Positions 33,382 to 43,489 of a DNA stretch of 64,000 nt are shown here, one piece after another (within the stretch, counting starts at the first letter, position 1; every line of letters starts with the position of its first letter). The translations under genes and the position numbers were made by a program. Origin of the DNA: Prorocentrum cordatum (Eukaryota; Sar; Dinophyceae; Prorocentrales; Prorocentraceae); assembly GCA_963575745.1 (NCBI GenBank), contig CAUYUJ010000848.1, forward strand, positions 32,501 to 96,500, written 5' to 3'. Below the pieces are notes generated by a model. It saw nothing but the letters and a program-made list of their open reading frames with translations, was not told the origin of the DNA and made no database searches.

Positions 33382-33552
33382 GGACCTTACCAGCCTCGAA
33401 CGTATCCCTATCCCTAAGATTGACACGCCAAAAGGCGATGACAATCTTAGGGATTCGCCCTCAACAAAATAAGGAAATCCCTAAGATTGGCATCGTGATG
33501 AGGAGGTGCCCAGCATAGGGATAGGGATATGTTCCAGGCTGGTAAGGACCAC
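33382..33552. mobile_element. 171 bp MITE-like element, nested inverted repeats
   Basis: The outer arms (GGACCTTACCAGCCTCGAAC and its inverted copy at the right end) pair over about 33 bases with three or four mismatches, including TATCCCTATCCCT. Inside is a second inverted pair ATCCCTAAGATTG / CAATCTTAGGGAT. No coding capacity. It lies 50 bases upstream of an EFL leader. Confidence 0.8.
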
Positions 33553-33677
33553 TTCTGGGCTGCGGTCTGGCCCGCATTTCGAGTCGAATCTAGCCGTGGC
33601 GACGAGGGACGAGTAGAGGTATCGGAATCTACTCTTCCTCTCACCCTCCTCACATCTCGTTCGTGCAGACAAGAGGG

Positions 33678-33850
33678 AGGGTGCAAGTCGTGGCCAGCGG
33701 CGCGTGCGCGGCCCAAGGGGGGGGGGCCCAGGGACGCAATGGAATGAGAGGAAGCGCCATGAATATCTGGGGAAACTTCATGGCCCACGCCATGATATCC
33801 CCCCTCCCCCTGATCTTCACCCCCATCCTTGCCGCCCCCGATCCCTGGAA
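33678..33850 (+). repeat. Dispersed repeat shared with 46505-46675
   Basis: GCGCGTGCGCGGCCCA, CAGGGACGCAATG, GCGCCATGAAT and CATGGCCCACGCCATGATAT occur in the same order at both loci at about 75-80% similarity. Bases 33850-34117 repeat GTCCCGAGGCCCGGCGAGGG twice and are otherwise unassigned. Confidence 0.7.
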
Positions 33851-34117
33851 GTCCCGACCTCTTCCCTGGGACCGGTGTTTCATCCTGAGTCATTGTTTGA
33901 GGGTCCCGAGGCCCGGCGAGGGCCGCTAGAGGCCGAAAATTGCGAAGAACCTCCGCCTTGATTCTTCCAATGCGTTGGATCTCTGGGGAGAGCCACCGCA
34001 GCCGGCAGGCCACGGGGCGTGAGCGAGATGCCGCTGGTCGTTGCTTGAGGGTCCCGAGGCCCGGCGAGGGCTGCCCGAGAGACGCGAGCATGTCTGGGCC
34101 ATGGACCGCTGTCGATT

Positions 34118-34274
34118 ACCTACCAACCCCCCCCAACCCAACCCGAAGACCCAAATCTCGGGTTGGGGGGGTATGGGTTCCATACATGTTTTTTCGATGT
34201 TCCCCGACCCCCCCCCCCCTGGAAATGGAGGGCAAATGGAGGCCTTCGGGTTGGGTTGGGGTGGTTTGGTAGGT
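34118..34274. mobile_element. 157 bp MITE-like element, 31 bp inverted ends
   Basis: Left arm ACCTACCAACCCCCCCCAAC... (34118-34148) and right arm ...GGTGGTTTGGTAGGT (34244-34274) are inverted copies with three mismatches, both ending internally in CCCGAAG/CTTCGGG. The C-run interior has no coding capacity. Confidence 0.78.
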
Positions 34275-34349
34275 GGTGAGCTGCCGCAGAGCAGCTGCCA
34301 TGGAGATTTGGCGCGGCTGCTGCAGATTATCCGGGAGCCGCAGCTGCGG

Positions 34350-34450
34350 CCCCGGCGGCGCGCCGCCGGGGTGAGGCGGCCGGCCGGGCGGGGAGGCGGG
34401 CCGCCCCCTCCCCCCCCGAGGGGAGGGGGCCAGGCCGCCACACGCGCAGG
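34350..34450. other. GC palindromes
   Basis: CCCGGCGGCGCGCCGCCGGG (near 34351-34370) is a perfect palindrome, preceded by GCCGCAGCTGCGGC and followed by the inverted pair GCCCCCTCCCCCCC / GGGGAGGGGGC. Function unknown. Confidence 0.7.
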
Positions 34451-34529
34451 GCAAGACCCCGCCGAGCGAGGCTAGGAGTGGGGCGCGCGATGCTCCAAGA
34501 GGGCCACCCGAGGAGGAAGAAGAAGAAGG

Positions 34530-34580
34530 GAGGATGGTGATGACGATGATGATGACGATGGTGACGATGGTGACGATGGT

Positions 34581-34639
<59 letters not shown>

Positions 34640-34690
34640 TGATGATGATGATGATGATGATGGTGATGATAATGATGACGATGATGATGA

Positions 34691-34721
<31 letters not shown>

Positions 34722-34968
34722 GATGACGATGATGATGACGATGACGATGGTGGTGATGATGGTGATGATGGTGATGGTGATGATGATGACGATGATGATG
34801 ATGATGGTGATGATGATGATGACCACGATGATGATGATGGTGATGATGGTGATGGTGATGGTGATGATGATGACGATGATGATAATGATGGTGATGATGA
34901 TGACCACGATGATGATGATGATGATGATGATGACGATGACGATGACGATGACGATGATGATGATGACT

Positions 34969-35008
<40 letters not shown>

Positions 35009-35076
35009 TGATGTTGATGATGATGATGACTATGACGATGACGATGACGATGACGATCATGATGATGATGATCATA

Positions 35077-35143
<67 letters not shown>

Positions 35144-35165
35144 CGATGGTGATGATGATGATGAG
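34530..35165. repeat. (GAT)n/(GAC)n microsatellite
   Basis: GATGAC, GATGGT and GAT units over 0.6 kb. The Met/Thr and Ile/Val frames are repeat products. Confidence 0.97.
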
Positions 35166-35573
35166 GTGGAGTTGGGGAAGAGGGAAGATGACGATGATGA
35201 GGAAGTGCAGGAGAGAAGACGAGACGCGCGGCGCTGCGAAGTCAAAACAAGGTCCCAACACACAGGAGGGCTGGGGAAACATATGAGCCACGGACCCATG
35301 GATTCCTCTAGTTGCTTCCGCAACAGATGGTGAAACATAAAAGCCAATAGGTTTGCCCCCATCTCTTCGCCGATGACAAAAAAACTCTTGGGGGTCGGCG
35401 TTGACTCGCAGGAGGCGCCTTCGATATACACGTAAGTGATACATGTCTTTCGCCAATCCCGTAGCCAACACGATCACGGCCAAGGCAAGCGCGTTCTATC
35501 ACAGGTTGCCGGAAGGATACGTGCGTGATCGAACATTCGTTCGTCGCGTCGACTGCGGGACCTCGCTCATGGC

Positions 35574-36977
35574 TTACTTCTTCTTGCCGCCAGCGCCGCC
35601 CTCCTCCTTGCGCTCGCACGAGATGACCTTGCCAAGCATCACAACGCCGTTGCCATCCATGAACGCCACGCGCGACAGGCCCTCGCAGTTCTTGAAGGTG
35701 TCGCACACCAGCGGCTGCTGTGGCTGGAAGCTGCACTGAGCCATCTCGTTGGACTTGAGAGAGTGGGGATCCTCCATCTTCTTGCCACCCGTCTCCTTGC
35801 CCATCTTCCACTTCAACTTGCTAATGCGGCACGCCGCGCGCCCGCAGCGCACGAAGCCGATCGGGGAGTAGCCGACCTTGATCTCGTTGGGGATATCGAG
35901 CACCTGGATCTGCGCGTCGAACTCCTTCGTCTGACCCAGCGTGGTATCCTTCTTGTAGACCATCACGTCGCCCGAGCGGGGCATGTTATTCTTGTCGAGT
36001 CCCTTGATGTTGAGGCCGACGTTGTCCCCAGGGTTGGCAAAGTCGACGCGCTGGTGGTGCATCTCCACGGTGAATACCTTGCCAGTGCACGGGTTCGAAG
36101 CGGTATGCGTGGGCAGGAACACGACCTCCTCGCCCGGCTTCACTACGCCCTGCTCCACACGCCCGGCGAGCACATCGCCGACGCCCTTGATCTTGTAGAT
36201 GCCAGAGATCGGCATGCGCATTGGCGCGCTGGTGGGCCGCTCTGGCACGCGGCACATCACGTCAAGCACATCGTAGACCGTGTCAACGTGGATGGTTTCC
36301 TTGCCGTACTCGACATCGCAGCCTTTCCACCAGCCCATGTTGTCGGACTTTTTCAGCAGATTGTCGCCCATCCAGCCAGAGATGGGCATCACTGGTGTCC
36401 CCTTTTCGACGAAGTCCTTCTTCCAGCCAACCTTGACCAGCATGCTCTTCATCTCGTTTGCGATTTCGTCATAGCGGGACTGCTTGTATCCGGCGGTGTC
36501 ACAGTCCATCTTGTTGACGCCAATGCAGATCTGCTTCACGCCCAGCAGGTTGATCAAGCGGGAGTGCTGGCGAGTCTGCCCCTGGATTTCGCCAGCCTTG
36601 TGGTTGCCTTTGGCGATGGCGGTCGTGAAGTTACCGTCGGCCGGGACCATGATAAGGGCAACGTCCGCCTGGGAGGCGCCCGTGATCATGTTCTTGATGA
36701 AATCGCGATGGCCTGGGGCATCGATGACGGTGTAGTGCCACTTCTCGGTGTAGAACTCCTTGGTGGTGCACGCGATGGTCACGCCGCGCTCGCGCTCCTC
36801 CTTCTGGCGGTCCATGTAGAATGCGAAGGCGAAGGAGCCCTTGCCTAGGCGCTCGGCCTCCGCCTTCAGCTTCTCGAGCTCACGCTCGGGCAGTCCGCCC
36901 AGCTCGAAGATCAGGCGGCCAGTGGTGGTGCTCTTGCCACTGTCGACGTGGCCGCAGATCACAATGGACAGATGCTC
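35574..36977 (-). CDS. EFL: EFL split copy, exon 2 (second split gene)
   Basis: Exon 2 encodes residues 8-474 with all GTPase motifs intact. The acceptor context GTGCGAG|GAGCATCTG and the adjoining intron bases (GCACAGCGGACCCGACTGCC on the plus strand) match those of the first split gene. Exon 1 is at 40762-40782; the joined length is 1425 bases. The 3' flank belongs to the same subclass as that of 16444. This coding copy has more synonymous differences from the others (for example around 36281-36405). It appears functional if the GA-AG intron is removed. Confidence 0.93.
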   Translation of the reverse strand, partial: EHLSIVICGHVDSGKSTTTGRLIFELGGLPERELEKLKAEAERLGKGSFAFAFYMDRQKEERERGVTIACTTKEFYTEKWHYTVIDAPGHRDFIKNMITGASQADVALIMVPADGNFTTAIAKGNHKAGEIQGQTRQHSRLINLLGVKQICIGVNKMDCDTAGYKQSRYDEIANEMKSMLVKVGWKKDFVEKGTPVMPISGWMGDNLLKKSDNMGWWKGCDVEYGKETIHVDTVYDVLDVMCRVPERPTSAPMRMPISGIYKIKGVGDVLAGRVEQGVVKPGEEVVFLPTHTASNPCTGKVFTVEMHHQRVDFANPGDNVGLNIKGLDKNNMPRSGDVMVYKKDTTLGQTKEFDAQIQVLDIPNEIKVGYSPIGFVRCGRAACRISKLKWKMGKETGGKKMEDPHSLKSNEMAQCSFQPQQPLVCDTFKNCEGLSRVAFMDGNGVVMLGKVISCERKEEGGAGGKKK

Positions 36978-37299
36978 CTCGCACAGCGGACCCGACTGCC
37001 CACGTCGTGTTTTTGCTCCACATGAGCCCTCGAGCTCCCCCCTCTCACAGGACAGGTGTTTCGCCTCCAGTTGTTATTAATTGCACTGGATCCGAACCAA
37101 GGTTCCAGAGGGCGGCAGCGCAAATCCGCCAACCCTGTCGGCGTGTGTGAGGGGCTTTCCGTTGGAGTCGGGCTTGGAGTCGTCGTCTCCGTCCTCCTCT
37201 GTTCCATTTGCCTGGGCCCTCTTCTTCATACGCGCCGTCCAAAGCAAAATTGAACAACATCGGAGTGGAATCGAAAGGAAACCCCTTCCCTTTGATCCC

Positions 37300-37680
37300 T
37301 TCCCCGCGCCGGGGGGGGGGGGTCCCGGGGGGGTCATATAGGGGGGCCCCCAGTGGGTTCTCGGTGGATCCTGGGGGGGGGTCCTGGGGGGGTCCTGGGG
37401 GGGTCCCCGGGGGGGGTCGCCACCCAAACACGTCTTCCCCCCCGCGCCCTGGCCCGCTCCGGCCCCGGCCCCATCCCCCGCCTCCGGCCCCAAACCCAGA
37501 CACGGCCCAGCCCAGGGGGCCGCAGCCTGGGCCCCGGCCCCGGCGACCCGGCCCTGGCCCCCGGCCGTGGCCCCAGCCTCGGCCCTCGGCCCTCGGCCCC
37601 AGCCCTGGCCCTGGCCCCAGCCGCGGCCCCAGCCCAAGCCCCAACAGAGCCCAAGAGGCTCCCAAGAGAGCCCCAACAGA
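37300..37680. repeat. G-run and CCCCAGCCC repeat
   Basis: GGGGGGGTCCTGG words to 37420, then CCCCGGCCC, CCCCAGCCC and CCCAAGAGG words. This region is absent from the homologous intron at 17848. Confidence 0.85.
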
Positions 37681-39052
37681 GGCTCCCAAAGCGTCAGCGT
37701 CGTCGTCGTCGCCGCTGCCGCCGCCGTCGTCGTCGCCGTCCCCCCTCAGGGTCGGCGGCACCGGCCGCTAGGCCTTCCCAATAACAAAAACACCCGTCGT
37801 CTTCTTTTCGCAGCGCTTGGATCAGGAGCGAGATGAGCAGAAAAAACAGAATGACCATCGCAGGCAGCAGCTCACGCGCAGAGGGAGACTAGAAGACAAC
37901 ACGGCGCATTTGATCGCGAGCGGTGGCTCGGAGCGCGACAACCGCCCTGAAATGCGAGAGGCAGTTATTCACAGCGCTATAATTACTTCCTCCCACGTGC
38001 ATCCCTTGCACCCTGCCTCCCGTCCACCCTGCCTCACACATTCTGCCTGTTTACCTCTGCACCATCCTAGCCAGACCAGGGAGGCCCTGCGTCTGTTCTT
38101 TGTTGGGTGGCCAGGGCCTCCTGTGCTTTCAGCACGGATATGCCGCGAGACATCGACGATCGGATCCACGGCCTCCCAGCCCGAGCAGGCAGTCCCTCCT
38201 CCCCATCCTCCTCCTCCCCCTCCTCCTCCTCCCTGTCTGTGAAGGAGGAATGGCGAAGAGGGAGCTTCCCCCAATAACAGCGCAAGGAACATCTAGAACG
38301 AACGGTGCATGCCTGAGGTCACCCAAACGAACTCCAAACAAGCCGGAAATCAAACTGGAAATTCAAGCGTGTGTTCCATATCTCTTCGGGCCAACACGTT
38401 GGCATATGCACACGAATCCTACAGCCAAGCTCACATGTTGCCCATAATGAATCAACACAGGCAGGCGCCAGCATGAGAGCCAAGAGGATACGGGAATGGG
38501 GCAGGAGGCAAGAGACTGGTGCGAAACCGCGGACAGAAAAAACCGGGCCCGCACCCTTACGAGTTGGAATCGGAGGGGCAATGCCCTGCTCGCAGGCCCA
38601 TCCAGACTGCCCCGTCGTCTCAGGAAGACGGGGCTGCAGGGGCAATGCGCAGACCCTGGTGAACACTTGCGCGGAGGCGGGGGGAGGCGGGGAGGTCTGG
38701 CTCCAGACCTCTGCTTCATGCGACTGTTTGCAACAGGGCGTCCTATGGGGGAGACGCCACCTGCTCGAAACGGGCGCCAAAGACAGTCAAGATCTCTACC
38801 CCATGGGGGCGCGAGGACCCGCGGCCCGCGCCGATCGGCAAAACCATGATTGAGAAAACGATCACCTGGGGGGAAGGACCGAAATACAGCTGTTTCGACG
38901 TTGCGGCACGGCCGACTGCGGCCGTAAGCTCTGCTCCTAAGGCCTCTGGTTGATCATCAGCACGTGGCAAGTGCCAGGAAGAGCTGGGGATCCTGCCATC
39001 CCTCGGCCCAGCACTCCACTGCGGATGCAGAGGCCGTCATCCTCTGTGTTAG

Positions 39053-39262
39053 GCTCGGCGGCGAGCGAGGGGGGGGGAGTGAGAAGGGGGCGGGCCTCCC
39101 CGGAAGGCTCGGAAGTCCTTCGACCTTCCGAGAAGTGTTCTACGCCTTCCCCGAAGGCACAACAAGCCTTCTCAGAAGGCGCGAGGGTTTCTGAGAAACC
39201 CCGCCGCCTTCCGAGAAGTCCCGCCGCCGTCTGAGAAGGTATTTCCCCTCGCTCGCCGCCGA
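39053..39262. mobile_element. Inverted-end element with CTTCCGAGAAGG words
   Basis: CGGCGGCGAGCGAGGG near 39056 and CCCTCGCTCGCCGCCG near 39247 are exact inverted copies. The interior is built of CTTCCGAGAAGG-like palindromic words. A related block is at about 22943-23120 in the first split gene's intron, so it is either an old insertion or an ancestral intron part. Confidence 0.55.
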
Positions 39263-39779
39263 TCCATGCCATCACTCGGTCCAGCACTTCATTGCAGATG
39301 CACATGCCGTCAGCATCTGTGCTACTTTCACGTCAGGGGCGCGAGGTGGGAGGGAGGAGGAGGGAGGCAAGAAAGGCGAGGGAGTGGAAACAGACGAGGG
39401 AGGGGAGAAACGGGAGGGATGAGAGGGCAAGCGAGTTCCACTACTCGCAAAGTAAGTACTCGCAAATGGCATGGATCCGCCGCGGGGGATCTTCGATATA
39501 TTGCATCGGTGCAAGCAAATGTTGTTATGACGTTTGCGAGAAGGCACTTTGCGAACAGTGGAACTCGCCCAGAGAGATGAGAGGGCAAGCCAGGTACGCG
39601 CGCGATATATGTGACATCCTACCCATCCCACCCATCCCTTCCGATTGCGTTGCTTCTATCCGCGGCGCGGGCCTACAGTAGAGAAGGAGGAGGAGGGGGA
39701 GGCTACGAACAACGCTCTTTCCAGCCACCAGGAACCAGGAACCAGGCGGAGGAGGATCAGCATGAGGATGAACCGAATG

Positions 39780-39845
39780 AGGAGGAGGAGGAGGAGAAGG
39801 AGGAGGAGGAGGAGGAGGAGGAGGAGGAAGGAGGACGAGGAGGAG
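39780..39845. repeat. (GGA)n microsatellite
   Basis: About 20 GGA units with GAAGGA variants. Confidence 0.9.
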
Positions 39846-40070
39846 GGGCAGCAGCCGCAGCAGGAGCAAGAGTAGGAGGAGCGAGAGCAGCAGGAAGACC
39901 GAGGGGGAAGGCGGAGGAGGGGAGAGGAAGGGGTCGACAGCGAGGAGGCCCGACGAGGGGCGGAAAGTCGGATCCCGAACCGTGGCCCGCGCTTGGGCGA
40001 CAGCGCCGCTCTGCACGGCGGGCCCGCCCCTCTCCCCCCCCCCCCACACTCATCGCTCCCTACGGGGCGC

Positions 40071-40150
40071 GAAAACGACCACGGCCACTGCTTTTCTCCT
40101 GCTGCCGCCTTCCGGCCCGCAAAAACAAAGCAGTGGCCGTGGTCATTTTC
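40071..40150. mobile_element. 80 bp foldback element, first of a pair
   Basis: GAAAACGACCACGGCCACTG with CTTT (40071-40094) and its inverted copy at 40127-40150 match at 23 of 24 positions. The homologous place in the other split gene's intron lacks it. Confidence 0.8.
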
Positions 40151-40170
40151 GTGGAGCTTGGCACCAGGGA

Positions 40171-40242
40171 AATGACCACAACCACTGCTTCTTTTTCGGC
40201 CGGCTGAAAGCGGCGCACACAAGAAGCAGTGGCTGTGGTCAC
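40171..40242. mobile_element. 72 bp foldback element, second of a pair
   Basis: ATGACCACAACCACTGCTTC (from 40172) pairs with GAAGCAGTGGCTGTGGTCAC ending at 40242. The arms are diverged copies of those at 40071-40150, so the two elements belong to one family placed 20 bases apart. Confidence 0.78.
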
Positions 40243-40761
40243 TGTCCCGTCCCGCACTCCCTCTCCCCCCACCCTCTCTCGCTCCTCGGCTCCTCGCTCC
40301 CCTGCCCGCTCTTGCCCCCTGCCTGGCCGCTGTTCTTGTGTCGGCCCGTCCCGCGGTCCGAAGAAGGGCTGCGGTAGCCTGGCGTTTGCTGACCAGAGGT
40401 CGACAGCAACAGGTCGAGGAGTGGAGCTGAAAGCGCCGATCCCGAAATGAGGCCAACGGTGCAGCGGGGGCCCGATTTCGAACAACGACAACCGATCCGC
40501 TCGAACTGAAACATACCAAACACCATACCAAGACGTTCCGGGGCAATTTCGGAGGGGAGGGTAGAGCCAATCCTGCGCGTCAGCAGACGGCGCGCCGAAA
40601 GACAGTTTGCGGGAGGAACGGCGCTCCACTCGCACAGCACCTGGGGCTCCTATTCGGCGACTGCACGGGAAGGAGTGAGGGAGGAGAGGGGGGAGGGAGG
40701 GAGGAGGGACAGAGGAGGAGGAGTAGAAAAACGACGACCACGACGGCGGCGGCTTCAAGTC

Positions 40762-40782
40762 CTTCTCCGAATTGGCCGGCAT
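40762..40782 (-). CDS. EFL: EFL split copy, exon 1 (second split gene)
   Basis: Seven codons MPANSEK followed by a GA donor, joining in phase to exon 2 at 35574-36977. GGCTCAAG on the minus strand (40845-40838) lies 56 bases before the ATG, in the position where the other copies have the same or a near-identical word. A possible trans-splice acceptor TGCCTCGTAG precedes 41014. The upstream flank to about 41290 is homologous to those at 4387 and 24520. Confidence 0.85.
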
Positions 40783-41319
40783 GGCTGCCGCAGCCCCGAG
40801 CAGAGCTACGTAACGGCACTTCCTGTCCAGTGACGCCCTTGAGCCTCCGACCAGCAGGGATGGAGGAGAGGAGGCGACCAGCAGGAAGGAGGGGAGAGGC
40901 GGGGGGGGGGCAGGCAGGGAGGGAGGGAGCGCGGAGCAAGATCGAGGAAGGGAGCAGGGAGGGAGGAGAGAGGAGAGGGCAGGAAGAGGGAGGGGGTGTC
41001 GTCCATGGGGACACCTACGAGGCACGGGGCCCCTCCCGAGCTCGAAGTGGAACTTATGCAGAACGCCTCGACTACAAACGCATGCGTGTACACAATCCGG
41101 CCAACAGACGGCCCCGCGAACACGCAGACGACGCATACAGGTGCAACTATACATCTTGCATACACACACACACCCACATGGCTACACACTGTACAATGTC
41201 CAAATGTATTGACGTTGCGGCGACTGCGCTGCGCGCCAGGCACGTTACTCCTGGAGCGCTGTACACTAATGTTCGACATTGCCTTACAAAAAATCGAATA
41301 TCATGAATGTCTACATGCA

Positions 41320-41869
41320 CAAATGTGTGGTTACGTGTACGTGTATGTACATGTTCGTGCGTGTGCGAATGTGTGTGTGAATAAGTGGGAAGTTGTATGA
41401 ATGTGTGTGAACGTGTAAATATGTGTGCGTGTGTGAATGTGTGTGCGTGAATGTGTGTGACAATGTGTGTGTGAATGTGCGTGCATGTGTGTGAATGTGC
41501 GTGAATGTGTGTGTGTGTGGATGTGTGTGTGGGTGAGAAATGTGTGTGACTGTGCGAATGGGTGAGTGGATGTGTGTGTGTGTGCGAGTGTGTGCGAATG
41601 TGCGTGAATGTGTAAGGATGTGTTTTTGAGCAAATGTTTCACCGTGTGTACGAGTGTGTGTATGTGCGTGTGTGTTTATGGGTGCGGGTGTGGGTGTGGG
41701 TGTGGGTGTGGGTGTGAGAGTGTGGCGCGGGTGTGGGTGTGGGTGCGGGTGTTGGTGTAGGTGCGGGTGTGGGTGTGGGTGTGGGTGTGGGTGTGGGTGT
41801 GAGTGTGGGCGTGGGTGTGGGTGGATGGGTGAGCGTCTGTGTGTATGTGTATGTGTATTGGTATGCATA

Positions 41870-41906
<37 letters not shown>

Positions 41907-42464
41907 GTGCGTTTGTATGTGCGTGTGTGCGTGTGTGCGTGTGTGCATGTGTGTGCCTGTGTGCCTGTGTGCGTGTGTCCGTGTGTGCCTGTGTGCGTGT
42001 GTGCGTGTGGGCGTTTGTGCGTGTGTGCGTGTGTGCGTGTGTGCGTGTGTGTGTGTGTGTGCGTGTGCGTGTGCGTGTGCGTGTGTGTGTACGGGTGTGT
42101 AAGTGTGCGTGTGTGCTGGTGTGTGTGTGCGGGTGTGTGTGTGTGTGCGGGTGTGCGGGTGTGTGAGAGTGTGTGCGTGCGGGTGTGTGTGTGTGTGTGT
42201 ATGTGTATGTGCGGGTGTGTGCGGGTGTGTGCGTGTGAGTGCGGGAGTGTGCGGGTGTGTTTGTGTGTTTATGGGTGCGGGTGTGTGTGTGTGCGTGTGC
42301 CCGGGTGTGTCTATGCCGGTGTGTGCGGGTGTGTGCGCGGGTGTGTGCGGATGTGTGTGTGTGTGTGTGCGGATGTGTGTGTGCGGGTGTGTGCGGGTGT
42401 GTGTTTGTGTGCGCGTGCGGGTGTGTGTGTGTGAGGGTGTGTGTGTGTGTGCGGGTGTGTGCGG

Positions 42465-42497
<33 letters not shown>

Positions 42498-42543
42498 CGT
42501 GTGTGTGTGTGTGTGCTGTGTGTGCGTGTGTGCGTGCGCGGTG

Positions 42544-42589
<46 letters not shown>

Positions 42590-43050
42590 GGTGTGTGCGT
42601 GTGTGTGTGTGTGTGTGTGCGGGTGTGTGTGTATGTGTGGTGTGTGTGTGTGCGGTGTGTGTGGTGTGGGGTGTGTGGGTGTGCGGATGTGTGTGTGTGT
42701 GCGGGTGTGTGCGGGTGTGTGTGTGTGTGCGTGCGTGTGTGTGTGTGTGTGTGCGTGTGGGTGTTTGCGGGGGGTGTGCGGGTGTGTGCGTGTGTGTGTG
42801 TGCGTGTCTGTGCGTGTGTGTGTGTGTGCGGGGGTGGGGGGTGCGGGTGTGCGTGTGTGTGTGTGATTATGTGTGATTGTGTGCGTGCGTGTGCGGGTGT
42901 GTGCGGGTGTGCGTGTGTTGGTGCTTGTGTGCTGTGTGTGTTGTGTGTGAGTTGTGTGTTGTGTGTTGTGTGTTGTGTGTGCGTGTGCGTATGTGCTTAT
43001 GTGCGTGTGTGTGTGTGTGTCTGTGTGTGTGCGGGTGTGTGTGTGTGTCC
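41320..43050. repeat. 1.7 kb (GT)n/(GTGTGC)n microsatellite
   Basis: GTGTGAAT words (41320-41640), GGGTGTGGGTGTG (41680-41830), GTATGTGT (41850-41920), then GTGTGCGTGTGC to 43050. The hairpin CCGTTTGCCCTGGCACGG follows at 43055-43072. The Cys/Val and His/Thr frames are repeat products. Confidence 0.97.
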
Positions 43051-43374
43051 GCCACCGTTTGCCCTGGCACGGTGAGGCGTGGCAGAAGACCAAGTGCTGC
43101 CTGGCAGGGTGTCTTTAATCTTCTAGGTGGCCCCGCCCTCTCTCGAAACGAAGCCCCACTAGACCTTCAGGGAGTAGGTGGTTTAGTCGCTCTTCCCCCT
43201 CGTCGAGGAAGGGAAATCCCTGCTCATAATGAAACGCTCCCTTCCCCCACCCGACCGGCGACAAACCAGGCACAATGCCGACCTCAGCCCCCCCGCCACC
43301 ATCCGCGTCAGAACTCCAGATTGCGTTCGGGCGCCAAGCGACTACTCCACACCGCTTCTGGATGGGGACGACGG

Positions 43375-43480
43375 GGGGGCCATCATGGCCCCCCCATCGT
43401 CCCACGATCCCTGTCAAAAATCCCACGATCCCTGCCAAAAATCCCTGTCAAAAATCGATCCCCGTCAAAAATCGGTGCAG
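43375..43480. repeat. 17 bp minisatellite GATCCCTGTCAAAAATC
   Basis: About six units. The flank 43075-43375 has no recognised gene. Confidence 0.85.
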
Positions 43481-43489
43481 AAAGCGCAC

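Larger units (their letters stand above)
36978..40761 (-). other. 3.78 kb GA-AG intron of the second split EFL gene
   Basis: Donor AAG|GACTTG, acceptor GCGAG|GAGC. It is homologous to the intron at 17848-24498 near both ends and at 37848-38060, 38390-38560, 38875-39010 and 40440-40760. Differences include about 700 bases inserted between 37072 and 37780 (G-rich GGGGGGTCCTGG and CCCCAGCCC repeats), a GGA tract at 39780-39840, and foldback elements at 40071-40242. Confidence 0.85.
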
